The notes: generated by a model from the letters alone, not told the origin. A DNA stretch of 64,000 bases from Sulfurospirillum deleyianum DSM 6946 (GCF_000024885.1 NC_013512.1:372001-436000); one strand, 5' to 3'. Shown: positions 26,064 to 34,774, numbered from the stretch's first letter. Made by a program: numbers and translations.

Positions 26064-27653
26064 GTGTTGAAAAAAACGGTTGTTCGTACGATTAAAGAAA
26101 AATTACAAAGAGAATTTGTTTTAGAAAAACCTGCAAATCTCTCTTTTGGTCATTATGCTACACCTATTGCTTTTTCGTTAGCAAAAGAGCTAAAAAAATC
26201 TCCTATTGCCATTGCTGAGGAGATTTGTTCTTCTTTTGACACAAATGATATCTTTCAAGAAGTTACTCCTATTAAAGGGTATATCAATTTTAAATTGAGT
26301 GAGCGTTTTTTAGATCAGTACGCTACATGGGCGATTCAAAATGAGGAGCAGTTTGGTCAAGATGAACAGCATGAAACCATTTTGTTAGAGTATGTGAGTG
26401 CTAATCCCACAGGACCATTGCACATTGGTCATGCCAGAGGTGCAGTGATTGGTGATGCGTTGGCTCGTATTGGAAAACATTTAGGGTATCAGATTACAAC
26501 AGAGTATTATGTGAATGATGCAGGAAATCAGGTTGATCTTCTAGGTCTTTCGATCTATTTAGCGGGACGTGAGAACATCTTAGGTTTACATGTAACATGG
26601 CCAGAAGAGTTTTATCGTGGTGAGTATATTGTCGATTTGGCGCATGTCGCTCAAGCGGAGCTTGGAAGTGTGATTTTTGAGGATGAAGCCAATATCGCTG
26701 TGCTCTCAACGTGGGGCAAAGATAAGATGTTGGAGCTGATTAAATCGAATCTTGCTGATGTGGACATCTTCTTTGAACAGTTTGTCAGTGAAAAGTCGCT
26801 TTATGATAAGTGGGATGAAAGTTTTGCAAAACTTCAAAAAAATGATAAGACCTATGAAGAAGGCGGTAAAATTTGGATTCGATCCACTGAACTTGGTGAT
26901 GAAAAAGACCGTGTGGTGGTGCGAGAAGATGGCAGACCGACCTATTTAGCAGGTGATATTATTTACCATGACAATAAATTTCAACGCAGTTATGACAAAT
27001 ACATTAATATTTGGGGTGCAGACCATCATGGTTACATTACCCGTGTTAAATCTGCGATTAATTTTTTAGGTTATGATGAGTCAAAACTTGAGGTTTTATT
27101 GGCGCAGATGGTTTCGCTTTTAAAAGGTGGTGAGCCTTATAAAATGAGCAAACGTGCAGGAAATTTTATTTTGATGAGTGATGTTGTGAGTGAAGTGGGA
27201 AGCGATGCTTTACGCTTTGTCTTTTTAAGTAAAAAATCTGATACGCATCTTGAATTTGATGTGGATGTTTTTAAACAAGAAGATAGCAATAACCCTATTT
27301 TTTATATCAACTATGCTCATGCACGCATCAATCAAATTTTTGCAAAAGCTGGAAAAAGTATCGCAGATGTAGAAAATGTCCCTCTTGAAAACATGAGTGA
27401 AGAGGCACAAAATCTTCTTTTTAGTGCTTTATTATTGCCTGAAGTACTCGAAGATGCGTTTCATTCAAGACAGGTTCAAAAAGTAACGGAATATCTCAAA
27501 AACCTTGCGGCTTCGTTGCATAAATTTTACAATGAAAATCGTGTCGTAGGAAGTGTAGATGAGGAAAAATTCTTGAAGCTTTTTGCGGTTGTTGCACTTT
27601 CCCTTCGTGTAGGCATGAAACTCATAGGCATTACAGCTAAAGAGAGAATGTAG
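26064..27653 (+). CDS. argS: Arginyl-tRNA synthetase
   Basis: ArgRS charges tRNA-Arg. The 529-residue class I synthetase has the N-terminal Add-1 domain, the HIGH-type motif SANPTGPLHIGHARGAVIGD (about 112-131), the WGADHHGYITRVKSA region, the KMSKR-type motif YKMSKRAGNF (about 357-366) and the C-terminal DALR anticodon domain. The start is either GTG 26064 or TTG 26067; AAGG at 26056-26059 is better spaced for the TTG. It follows tatA by 6 nt. One TTACATGTAA copy (26586) is inside, read as Leu-His-Val. Confidence 0.95.
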   Translation: MLKKTVVRTIKEKLQREFVLEKPANLSFGHYATPIAFSLAKELKKSPIAIAEEICSSFDTNDIFQEVTPIKGYINFKLSERFLDQYATWAIQNEEQFGQDEQHETILLEYVSANPTGPLHIGHARGAVIGDALARIGKHLGYQITTEYYVNDAGNQVDLLGLSIYLAGRENILGLHVTWPEEFYRGEYIVDLAHVAQAELGSVIFEDEANIAVLSTWGKDKMLELIKSNLADVDIFFEQFVSEKSLYDKWDESFAKLQKNDKTYEEGGKIWIRSTELGDEKDRVVVREDGRPTYLAGDIIYHDNKFQRSYDKYINIWGADHHGYITRVKSAINFLGYDESKLEVLLAQMVSLLKGGEPYKMSKRAGNFILMSDVVSEVGSDALRFVFLSKKSDTHLEFDVDVFKQEDSNNPIFYINYAHARINQIFAKAGKSIADVENVPLENMSEEAQNLLFSALLLPEVLEDAFHSRQVQKVTEYLKNLAASLHKFYNENRVVGSVDEEKFLKLFAVVALSLRVGMKLIGITAKERM

Positions 27654-27662
27654 AGTCTTTTT

Positions 27663-28496
27663 GTGAGAAAATCGCCTTTAGCCTACTCTTTTTTAACCCT
27701 TCTTATTAAATATCCAAAACTTCTTTTGATAGCTCTCCTTTTAGGAGGGCTCTCTTACACGTATGAGCTCTTTGTTGCTAGAGATACGATGGTGTTTCAA
27801 GGCATTCCCAAAGCAACCAGAGATGGTTTGCAAACCTTTACCCGTATCTTTCGTAATGATGCCTTCATGGTTGGGTATTCTGACATACGGGGAAATCCTT
27901 TGTGGGTTGTGTATAAATTGAGTGCTCCTAAAGCGTCACAGCCATTAAAGCGTCCTGAAAATTTTACTTCAGATTGGCGAAATTTTGGTGTGATTGGTAC
28001 GTCTGATTATACCAATAGCGGGTATGATAGAGGACATATGGCTCCCAATCGAGCCATTGCGCAGCTCTATGGTAAAAAAGCACAAGAAGAGACCTTTTTA
28101 ATGACCAATATCACGCCTCAAAAACCGTCTCTGAATCAAAAACTGTGGCAACGTTTAGAGAGCTTGGAATTTGAAGTGTTTACGCAAAAATTTAAGAGCG
28201 TATGGGTTTATACAGGACCATTGTTTAATAGAGATGTTAAACGTCTTAAGAGCTCGTATTGGGTTGAAATTCCTGATGCTTTTTATAAAATTTATGTGGG
28301 AATACAAGCCGATGGAAATTTGAAAACTTTAGCATTTGTGATACCTCAAAATGCAAAAGCCAATACACCTCTTGAGAAGTTTATCGTTAGTATTGATACG
28401 GTTGAAAAGCAAAGTGGATTTGATTTTTTACATACACTAGAAGATGGTATCGAAAAGGAGTTGGAAAAGCAGACTCAAAAAGAGGGTTGGTTTTAA
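27663..28496 (+). CDS. Membrane-anchored DNA/RNA non-specific endonuclease
   Basis: This 277-residue endonuclease of the NUC1/NucA (beta-beta-alpha metal) family has the catalytic motif DRGHMAPNRA near residue 122 with the general-base His, and the NMSPQ-like metal region TNITPQKPSLNQKLWQ (about 148-163). An N-terminal hydrophobic segment (about 18-36) anchors or secretes it, so it acts outside the cytoplasm. Relatives in Campylobacter degrade external DNA and reduce natural transformation. It starts with GTG, with only a weak ribosome site, 10 nt after argS. The stop codon lies in a 28-bp palindrome. Confidence 0.85.
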   Translation: MRKSPLAYSFLTLLIKYPKLLLIALLLGGLSYTYELFVARDTMVFQGIPKATRDGLQTFTRIFRNDAFMVGYSDIRGNPLWVVYKLSAPKASQPLKRPENFTSDWRNFGVIGTSDYTNSGYDRGHMAPNRAIAQLYGKKAQEETFLMTNITPQKPSLNQKLWQRLESLEFEVFTQKFKSVWVYTGPLFNRDVKRLKSSYWVEIPDAFYKIYVGIQADGNLKTLAFVIPQNAKANTPLEKFIVSIDTVEKQSGFDFLHTLEDGIEKELEKQTQKEGWF

Positions 28497-28518
28497 TCTT
28501 TACATGTAAAGATTAAAA
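28491..28518. terminator. Perfect 28-bp palindrome shared by two stop codons
   Basis: A perfect inverted repeat centred on the TTACATGTAA copy at 28500-28509, extended on both sides to TTTTAATCT...AGATTAAAA. The left arm holds the nuclease TAA (28494-28496), the right arm the TAA of the convergent cyclase gene (28513-28515). A 14-bp hairpin with terminal T/A runs would serve as terminator in both directions. Confidence 0.75.
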
Positions 28519-29691
28519 TGGCGTTTTTGTAGATGTGTCATCTGCGTTTGTGTAACATTTAATACAATTCCTTCCACTATTTTTAGCAGTATAAAGGGCT
28601 ATATCTGCTTGTTTAAACGCTTCTTGAAAGTTTTGTGCTTGATGTGCTAAAAGATTGACCCCAATGGAAACACTTACCGAAATAGACTTCGTATCTGAAA
28701 TAAAAAACTCTGCGGTTTGGATGGCATGAAAAACACGTTCAATGACGGCAAACGAGGCTGCATAGTTACTTTTTTTATCAACTTTTGCAAGGATAAGAAA
28801 CTCTTCCCCTCCGTAGCGTATGACACTATCACCTTCACGAATCGTTTGCAAAAGGATATGCGCAATTTGTGTGAGGATTTTATCTCCCGCATCGTGTCCA
28901 TAAGTATCATTAATTTTTTTAAAATAATCAATATCCAGTGCAGCAATAATGTACTCATTTAAGTTGATGAGTTTTTCATATTTTTGAAGGTAATTTCGGT
29001 TGTAAACATTTGTGAGTTTGTCAATAAACGCACTTTGATTAATGGAGCTAAAGCGTTTGGTTTGAATGCCAATGAAGAGAAGTACCAGTATGATAACACC
29101 CATCATGCCAAAAATGCCATTTTGTATGGTTTGAATGATACGATTAATCTCTTGAATTTTATTGATAGAAAAATCAATCGCTAAAATAAGTTCTACACGG
29201 TTGTTGTGAAGAATGGGAACTAAATAGCTAAGAGAGAGCTGATGCAAAAGGGTATGGTGGATAATCAGAGGCTCTTTTGTGCTATAAATGGTAAGCCATT
29301 CTGGGCTATCAACATCAAATTTTTGATCTATGAAGGATTTTTCTTCATTTAAAGAAGCATCACCTAAAAAGCGAAAAATACCTCTTTCGTCACGGTAGAG
29401 AAGATAGGCGTATTTGACATGAGACGTAAGCAGGACGTTTAGATGTTCTTCAATTTTTTGTTGTATCGATGCATATTTTTTAACACTTTGAACATAATCT
29501 TCACTCCCTTTTAAAAGTGATTCAATCGAGTGTGCGCTGTTGTGGGTGATAGAAAAAATATCTGAGGTTGCAATTTCAAAAATTTTTGCCTCGATATTCT
29601 TTTCTAAACGCATGGTTACAAACAATAAAAAAACTAAAATGAGTCCGATAAGTCCCAATGGTGCAAAGAGATAAAAACTATTTTGACGCAT
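28513..29691 (-). CDS. Membrane diguanylate cyclase with periplasmic sensor
   Basis: This 392-residue protein probably synthesises c-di-GMP. It has an N-terminal membrane segment (about 8-28), a periplasmic region (about 30-185, four-helix or Cache-like), a second membrane segment (about 187-208) and a GGDEF domain (about 220-380). The active loop is GGEEF, and RxxD (REGD) five residues upstream is the inhibitory site. The start overlaps the stop of the preceding periplasmic protein by one base (TAATG). It is the last gene of a three-gene operon with a TonB receptor, suggesting that its output is set by an outer-membrane/periplasmic signal. Confidence 0.87.
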   Translation of the reverse strand: MRQNSFYLFAPLGLIGLILVFLLFVTMRLEKNIEAKIFEIATSDIFSITHNSAHSIESLLKGSEDYVQSVKKYASIQQKIEEHLNVLLTSHVKYAYLLYRDERGIFRFLGDASLNEEKSFIDQKFDVDSPEWLTIYSTKEPLIIHHTLLHQLSLSYLVPILHNNRVELILAIDFSINKIQEINRIIQTIQNGIFGMMGVIILVLLFIGIQTKRFSSINQSAFIDKLTNVYNRNYLQKYEKLINLNEYIIAALDIDYFKKINDTYGHDAGDKILTQIAHILLQTIREGDSVIRYGGEEFLILAKVDKKSNYAASFAVIERVFHAIQTAEFFISDTKSISVSVSIGVNLLAHQAQNFQEAFKQADIALYTAKNSGRNCIKCYTNADDTSTKTPF

Positions 29692-30146
29692 TAAAAATTC
29701 TCGATAAATTGCTGAAAAGTTTGGGGTAGGCTAATAGATTTTTCCTCAAGCCTTTGATGACTAAAGACAATATTAGGACGACTTTTATTCCAAAAAAGTG
29801 CTCCAAAAAACTTTTTATTTGAGAGGAACTTACGGTAATTATTGGTGAAGAAAAGAGTTTTTTTATCCGAAGAACACTCGATAATCTCCTCTTTTTTATT
29901 GATAAAGATAAAATTCGCTCTCTCGCAATCCTTCGTCAATGTAAAATAGTTTGCATAGACTTTCTCTTCAAGCGGTGATATATTTGGAATAAACAAGACA
30001 ATATTTTCATCCAAAGAAGCGGTGGCAATTTCATAAATAATCTTTGCCTCTAACTCGACCTCTTTGGTATAGGGTTCAACCAAGAAGGTATAGTGTTCTG
30101 CATAAGAGAGACTCCAAAGGGTGAAGATGAAAAAGAATGTTTTCAT
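29691..30146 (-). CDS. Small periplasmic protein, possibly YfiR-like (DUF4154)
   Basis: This is a 151-residue secreted protein from ATG 30146, with signal peptide MKTFFFIFTLWSLSYA. The mature part shows AKIIYEIATA near the N-terminus, a central ERANFIFINKKEEI strand and KTLFFTNNYRKFL, followed by GALFWNKSRPNIVFSHQRLEEKSISL. This pattern (a 'cysteine/strand FI' core then a 'kvLtvsd...ffl...FeIN' end) resembles YfiR/DUF4154, the periplasmic repressor of the cyclase YfiN. The resemblance is weak and read by eye. It is coupled to both neighbours by one-base TAATG overlaps, so the three proteins are made together. Confidence 0.5.
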   Translation of the reverse strand: MKTFFFIFTLWSLSYAEHYTFLVEPYTKEVELEAKIIYEIATASLDENIVLFIPNISPLEEKVYANYFTLTKDCERANFIFINKKEEIIECSSDKKTLFFTNNYRKFLSNKKFFGALFWNKSRPNIVFSHQRLEEKSISLPQTFQQFIENF

Positions 30147-32053
30147 TAGAAGACCCACTTCAATGAAACCATAATGCTTCTCTCGTTATCATCCAACGCA
30201 AAAAAAGTATTTCCAAAGTTCGTAAAATAGAGTGATTGTGTCGATTTATCAAGGATATTTGATGCTTTAATGCTGTAACTTAAATCTTTTGTCGCATGAT
30301 AGGTTGCCCCTAAGCTGACATCAAAACTATCGGGAATCTCCAGCCCTAAGTAATCATAGCCGTTTCTGTAAATGAGGGAGGTAAAGTAATCAAATTTTTG
30401 ATAACCGCCCATAAATTTGATAAATCCGCCTTTGGTCGAATTATTGATTTGTTCGCTTAGCGTGGAGGTGTAGTAGTTAAGATGGAGTTTATCTCGTTTG
30501 GAAAAAGAGTACTCGTAATCAAAAATAAGCCCATCGGTTTTAATCGTATGGTCAATATTGACAAAACCAACAGGTGTTTGATAGAGAAAATCATTAATTT
30601 CTACATGATCAAAGGTAATACCAAATTTTGAGTTTCCTTCTGTATAAACTGCCTCAAGGGTGTAAAAATGATACTCTTGGGATTTAAGGTTAGGTGTATT
30701 TTTGTTGGCATAATCTATGGTGTAAAAAGAAGGCGTTAGTGCTGTTTGGGTATAAAATGCTTTAAAACCAAAATGGGATGTGGGCGTGTAAATCGTACCG
30801 ATGCGCAAAAGTTTTTCTGAGGTATCTTTAAGATAGGCATTACGGTCGTAATAATCAATTTTGGCATTTGCAACCAGTAAAAGTTCTGGATGTAAAGAGT
30901 AACTCTCTTGTAAAAGCATGGAAGAGGTAGTTTCACGCTTAAAGCTGTTGTAATGGTCTATCTCATTGGTTTGATTTAAAAAATTTGTGCTTTTTCTCTT
31001 TAAAACATCGTATGTTTTATGTTTAACATTGAGTGCTAGAATCAAAGCATTTTCATCACTTTCAAAGGACTTAGAGAGATACGCATTGCTTTTTGTAAAC
31101 CGTAAATCTTCTTGAAAGTTTTTGGGGATACTCCATGGTATGCTAAGGTCTATTAAAGGGGTAATCGCAATGCCTTGATCATTTGCCTCTTCGTAGCTTC
31201 GCTCATTGATATCAAAGGAAAAATTGGCTTTGAGTGATTTATCTTCTAATAAAAAGTGTGTGTAATTGAGAAAAAAATCTTTTGAGAGATTTTCTCCATC
31301 ATTGGGTGTGGCATCAAGTGCGAGTCCTGTATAGTTACTTTTTGTAACATCTGTGTAGCCTAAATTGATTTTGTTTGTTTCATTGCTTATCTCGGTAAAA
31401 AGATAATGTTTTGTTCCGTTACTGGTGAATTTTTGTTGGTTATAGAGGCTTGTTTTTTTGATTTTCTCTTGATTGGCAAAGAGTAGATAAGACCACCCAT
31501 TTTCAAAAATGTGTGAATTTGTGATACTTTGTGAGTGCCCATTTTTAGATGAAAGCCATGCAGCAATTTTAGAACCATCTTCCCTGAGTGCTGATTTTGT
31601 GTAGATACGCACAAAATAGATTCCTGTTTCATTGCCAAAGGAGAAGGAGCTCTCTCCATAATAAATTTCAACATGATCAACAAAATCCAAAGGCAAATCA
31701 CTCCATGAAAGCGAAGTAGATTGGTCATAGCCTGAGCTGATTTCGTGGTCGTTAATAAAAAAACGAAAGAAGCCACTGGTCGTTGTTTTAGAGCCTGTTA
31801 GAGAGTAGTTTGTAAGTCCAAATTGATTGGTATTGATGTTAAAGAGAGGCAACTCTTTGAGGATGTCATTGAGCGTGCGATACTGCATAAGACGAATCTC
31901 TTTTTGAGAGTAAACCACCACATGTCCAATTTTTTCATTGATGGTTTCCAATGAATTTTCAGTGGTTGCTTGGTACTCTTCAAGCAGTGTATCTAACGTG
32001 TCTGAGAGAAGTAGACGACTCAATAGTCCAAGAATAAGTATAGCTCTAAACAA
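30146..32053 (-). CDS. TonB-dependent outer-membrane receptor
   Basis: This 635-residue TonB-dependent receptor has a signal peptide (about 1-18), an N-terminal plug (about 45-155, with VVVYSQKEIRLMQYRTLNDILKELP, then VEIYYGESSFSFGNETG), and a beta-barrel that ends in aromatic Phe (VSLKWVF), as outer-membrane proteins do. The ligand is unknown; no siderophore or cobalamin genes are nearby. The start is read as TTG 32053, the first possible start after an in-frame stop; no good ribosome site is visible. A TTACATGTAA copy (32068) lies just upstream. It is the first gene of the operon with the periplasmic protein and diguanylate cyclase. Confidence 0.82.
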   Translation of the reverse strand: MFRAILILGLLSRLLLSDTLDTLLEEYQATTENSLETINEKIGHVVVYSQKEIRLMQYRTLNDILKELPLFNINTNQFGLTNYSLTGSKTTTSGFFRFFINDHEISSGYDQSTSLSWSDLPLDFVDHVEIYYGESSFSFGNETGIYFVRIYTKSALREDGSKIAAWLSSKNGHSQSITNSHIFENGWSYLLFANQEKIKKTSLYNQQKFTSNGTKHYLFTEISNETNKINLGYTDVTKSNYTGLALDATPNDGENLSKDFFLNYTHFLLEDKSLKANFSFDINERSYEEANDQGIAITPLIDLSIPWSIPKNFQEDLRFTKSNAYLSKSFESDENALILALNVKHKTYDVLKRKSTNFLNQTNEIDHYNSFKRETTSSMLLQESYSLHPELLLVANAKIDYYDRNAYLKDTSEKLLRIGTIYTPTSHFGFKAFYTQTALTPSFYTIDYANKNTPNLKSQEYHFYTLEAVYTEGNSKFGITFDHVEINDFLYQTPVGFVNIDHTIKTDGLIFDYEYSFSKRDKLHLNYYTSTLSEQINNSTKGGFIKFMGGYQKFDYFTSLIYRNGYDYLGLEIPDSFDVSLGATYHATKDLSYSIKASNILDKSTQSLYFTNFGNTFFALDDNERSIMVSLKWVF

Positions 32054-32159
32054 GGGAATAAATGTCCTTACATGTAATTATGAGAACTATGAGTATAGGG
32101 AAGAGAAGCTTAAGAGCATCTATAAAAAAATAAGACGATGTAATCTAGTAGGTTTATAT

Positions 32160-32570
32160 TTATTTTTTACCAGAACATCGTTTACAAATGCCATTCATGA
32201 CGATAAAACTTTTTTGTATTTGAAAGCCACTCTGTGATGAAATGGTTTCTAAAAGGGATTTTGTTTCTATAAAAATATCTTCAATTCCACCACACTTTGT
32301 GCAGATGAGATGAACATGAGGTACTTTTTTTATCTCGTAATGTTGTTTTTGATGGGGTAATTTAACTTCTTCTAAAATAGAAAAACTCATCAAATCATTG
32401 ATATTTCGATAAAGCGTAGCTTTGGACATGGTCGGATACTTTTGCGTAATAGTCGTATAGAGCGTATCGATGTCGATGTGTCCAAAACGTTCAATAGCTT
32501 CTAAAATCGCTAAACGTTGGTGGGTTGATTTAAGTTGATTGGCTTGTAAAAGCGCTTTGAAGTGTTCCAT
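32160..32570 (-). CDS. Fur-family metal/peroxide-responsive regulator
   Basis: This 136-residue Fur-family repressor starts at ATG 32570 (a GTG 12 nt upstream is possible). It has an N-terminal winged helix (STHQRLAILEAIERFG, then MSKATLYRNINDLMSFSILEEV), the metal region HYEIKKVPHVHLICTKCGG and a structural zinc site of two CxxC pairs (CTKC and CKRC). It is divergent from a peroxidase gene, as PerR often is. However, at the place where B. subtilis PerR has the peroxide-sensing Asp, this protein has Glu (HYEI), as in Fur. Whether it senses peroxide or iron is therefore open. Confidence 0.85.
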   Translation of the reverse strand: MEHFKALLQANQLKSTHQRLAILEAIERFGHIDIDTLYTTITQKYPTMSKATLYRNINDLMSFSILEEVKLPHQKQHYEIKKVPHVHLICTKCGGIEDIFIETKSLLETISSQSGFQIQKSFIVMNGICKRCSGKK

Positions 32571-32604
32571 TGGTGTCACCACACTTTTGTAATGAGATTA
32601 TGAA

Positions 32605-32610
32605 ATTATA
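32605..32610 (-). promoter_or_regulatory. -10 box of the Fur-family gene
   Basis: TATAAT on the minus strand, 35 nt before the ATG at 32570. It lies less than 30 bp from the inverted repeat at 32638-32666. Confidence 0.5.
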
Positions 32611-32637
32611 GCACAGTAATGCAAAAAAAACCTAAAC

Positions 32638-32666
32638 AATATTTATTATTATTTAAGATAAATATT
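32638..32666. promoter_or_regulatory. Inverted repeat, likely operator of the Fur-family protein
   Basis: AATATTTAT (32638-32646) and ATAAATATT (32658-32666) form a perfect 9-bp inverted repeat with an 11-bp spacer, between the two divergent promoters and 2 bp upstream of the peroxidase -10 box. Binding there could repress both genes. The binding protein is inferred from position only. Confidence 0.5.
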
Positions 32667-32668
32667 CT

Positions 32669-32674
32669 TATAAT
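32669..32674 (+). promoter_or_regulatory. -10 box of the peroxidase gene
   Basis: TATAAT in TCTTATAATTTTTT, 27 nt upstream of the ATG at 32702, with AAAAAGGAG between. Confidence 0.55.
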
Positions 32675-32701
32675 TTTTTACATTCTTAAAAAGGAGAATA
32701 A

Positions 32702-33730
32702 ATGCAGATTTCTAAGGTTCTTAGTGTATGTGCTATGAGTGCAACAATGGTTTTTGGAGCAAGTAACTTGGTTCAAAAAGTAAAGGATAATGGTATTGAA
32801 GCCATTCCTACGAGTCAATTAGAGCTTTTAAAGTTGATCGATGATCCTAAAGACCCAATCACCGATGCCAAAGTAGAATTGGGCAAAAAACTCTACTTTG
32901 ACCCTCGTATGTCCAAAAGTTCTTTAATTAGTTGTAATACCTGTCATAATTTAGGTTTGGGTGGAGCAGATGGGATTGCTGCGGCGATTGGGCATGGTTG
33001 GACAGCTAATCCTGCACATTTAAATTCACCAACGGTGTACAATTCTGCGTTTTTTAAAGCACAGTTTTGGGATGGTAGAAGTCCTCACTTAGCGGATCAA
33101 GCGCAAGGTCCCGTTCAAGCAGGTCCTGAGATGGCAGCGCCACCTAAGTTAGTCGAGCAACGTATTAATTCTATCCCTGAGTATGTGAATGAGTTTAAGT
33201 TTGCGTATGGTGATAATGTCAAAATTAGCTTTGAAAAAATCACATCAACGATTGCTATTTTTGAAAAAACACTCATTACTCCTTCACGCTTTGATGATTT
33301 TATGAATGGCAATGATAATGCTCTTAGTAAAGCAGAAAAAGAGGGGCTTGAAGTTTTTATGGATAAGGGATGTGCGGCATGTCACAACGGTGTGGCTTTA
33401 GGTGGAACCATGCAACCATTTGAAGTGGCAGGTAAATACAAATTTGCTTCTCTTGGTGGATTTGCGGGAGATAAAAACGGTATGGTTAAAACACCAACAC
33501 TTCGAAATATTACGGAAACAGCACCGTACTATCACAATGGCGCAATTTGGACACTCAAAGAAGCGATTCAAGATATGGGAAGTACACAACTTGGTATTAC
33601 GATTAATGATGCAGAAGCTGCAAAAATAGAGACATTTTTGAAAGCACTAAAAGGAAGAAAACCTGTAATCACCTATCCAGAATTACCAGAGAGTACAGCA
33701 AAAACACCAAAACCTGACGCTAAACTGTAA
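32702..33730 (+). CDS. ccpA: Diheme cytochrome c peroxidase
   Basis: This periplasmic enzyme reduces H2O2 to water with electrons from a c-type cytochrome. The 342-residue protein has a signal peptide (MQISKVLSVCAMSATMVFGA) and two haem c sites: CNTCH (about residue 80) and CAACH (about residue 223). The conserved QFWDGRSPHLADQAQGPVQAGPEM region and KTPTLRNITETAPYYHNGA are typical of bacterial diheme peroxidases. A repeat that may bind the divergent Fur-family regulator overlaps the promoter. A clear terminator follows. Confidence 0.94.
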   Translation: MQISKVLSVCAMSATMVFGASNLVQKVKDNGIEAIPTSQLELLKLIDDPKDPITDAKVELGKKLYFDPRMSKSSLISCNTCHNLGLGGADGIAAAIGHGWTANPAHLNSPTVYNSAFFKAQFWDGRSPHLADQAQGPVQAGPEMAAPPKLVEQRINSIPEYVNEFKFAYGDNVKISFEKITSTIAIFEKTLITPSRFDDFMNGNDNALSKAEKEGLEVFMDKGCAACHNGVALGGTMQPFEVAGKYKFASLGGFAGDKNGMVKTPTLRNITETAPYYHNGAIWTLKEAIQDMGSTQLGITINDAEAAKIETFLKALKGRKPVITYPELPESTAKTPKPDAKL

Positions 33731-33738
33731 GGTCAATC

Positions 33739-33767
33739 AAACCTCTTAGGCAAGACCTAAGAGGTTT
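33739..33767. terminator. Bidirectional terminator after the peroxidase gene
   Basis: AAACCTCTTAGG and CCTAAGAGGTTT form a 12-bp stem with loop CAAGA, flanked by A and T runs. It serves the peroxidase gene and the convergent nadD-rsfS gene. Confidence 0.88.
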
Positions 33768-33777
33768 TTAACACGTT

Positions 33778-34659
33778 TTACTCAACGCCTCGTACTTTTT
33801 TCATCTCTTCTTCTCTCTCTTTCAAGAAAGTTTCTAAGTTATATTTTTGGCGATATTGTGGAGTCATAAGATGAATGAGCATATCTCCCATATCAATGAC
33901 GGTCCAGTTATCGTCCGCATCGACATTTAAAAAGCTCTCGCCCGCACCTTTAAGTTCCGTTTTAAGGTGATCTAAGAGTGAAAGTCCGTGTCTCTCACCC
34001 ATGGTTGTTGCAATAATGACGGTATTAACAAAATAGTCTTTGCCACTCATATCAAACACTTGAATATCTTCTGCTTTTTTATCACTTAACGCTGTGACAA
34101 TTTTCTCAATTCTACTATCCATTGGATTCCTTGTATAAAACGCTATCACTTCATCTTCAATGGCTTTTGGAATAAAGCGCTTATCTAAAAATGAACGTAG
34201 CTTTGAAGAGCTGATATTAACATTAATTGGTAAAATTTTCAAGTCTTTGGGCGGGCTAAATGTTCCACGTGGTGCGACAACAAACTCAACAAGGTGTGAT
34301 AGCTCCTCATAGCGATTCCAAAGTGGCAAAGAGAGAAAACTATCGCTTCCTACGATGAGATAGAGCTTTGCGTGAGGGTAAAGACTTTTTACATGTAAAA
34401 CGGTTTCAACCGTTGGAACTTGACGTTTTTGATTGCATTCATAATCAAAAATTTCAACTTTTTTTTCATGCTCAAAGAGTTTGGAAAGCCATGCTTGACG
34501 CAAGGGGGCGGGCGCACAAAACGTTTCTTTAAATGGACTCAAATACGTAGGGACAACCAATAGCTTATCAATATCAAGTACCTCAAGGGCTTTGGTGACA
34601 ATACGTTCATGTCCTGTATGCGGAGGGTCGAAAGAACCTCCAAAAATAGCAATATTCAC
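33778..34659 (-). CDS. nadD: NadD-RsfS fusion protein
   Basis: This one reading frame of 293 residues joins two proteins that are normally separate. Residues 1 to about 178 are nicotinate-mononucleotide adenylyltransferase (NadD), which makes deamido-NAD: GGSFDPPHTGHERIV with the HxGH motif, then VGSDSFLSLPLWNRYEELS and ISSSKLR. Residues about 180-293 are the ribosome silencing factor RsfS: DKKAEDIQVFDMSGKDYFVNTVIIATTMGERHG, then DDNWTVIDMGDMLIHLM. The start is GTG 34659 with GGAG 7 nt before. At the joint an ATG (34122) is preceded by AAGGA, so RsfS may also be made on its own. In C. jejuni these are two adjacent genes. Confidence 0.88.
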   Translation of the reverse strand: MNIAIFGGSFDPPHTGHERIVTKALEVLDIDKLLVVPTYLSPFKETFCAPAPLRQAWLSKLFEHEKKVEIFDYECNQKRQVPTVETVLHVKSLYPHAKLYLIVGSDSFLSLPLWNRYEELSHLVEFVVAPRGTFSPPKDLKILPINVNISSSKLRSFLDKRFIPKAIEDEVIAFYTRNPMDSRIEKIVTALSDKKAEDIQVFDMSGKDYFVNTVIIATTMGERHGLSLLDHLKTELKGAGESFLNVDADDNWTVIDMGDMLIHLMTPQYRQKYNLETFLKEREEEMKKVRGVE

Positions 34660-34774
34660 AAAGATGCTCCAAAGAGTTTAAACTTTTTTATACAACATTT
34701 TCGCTAAAATAATCTGCTTTTCTCTCAAAGCACATTCACGATAAAAAATGACTATTATATCAAAAGGAAAACCT

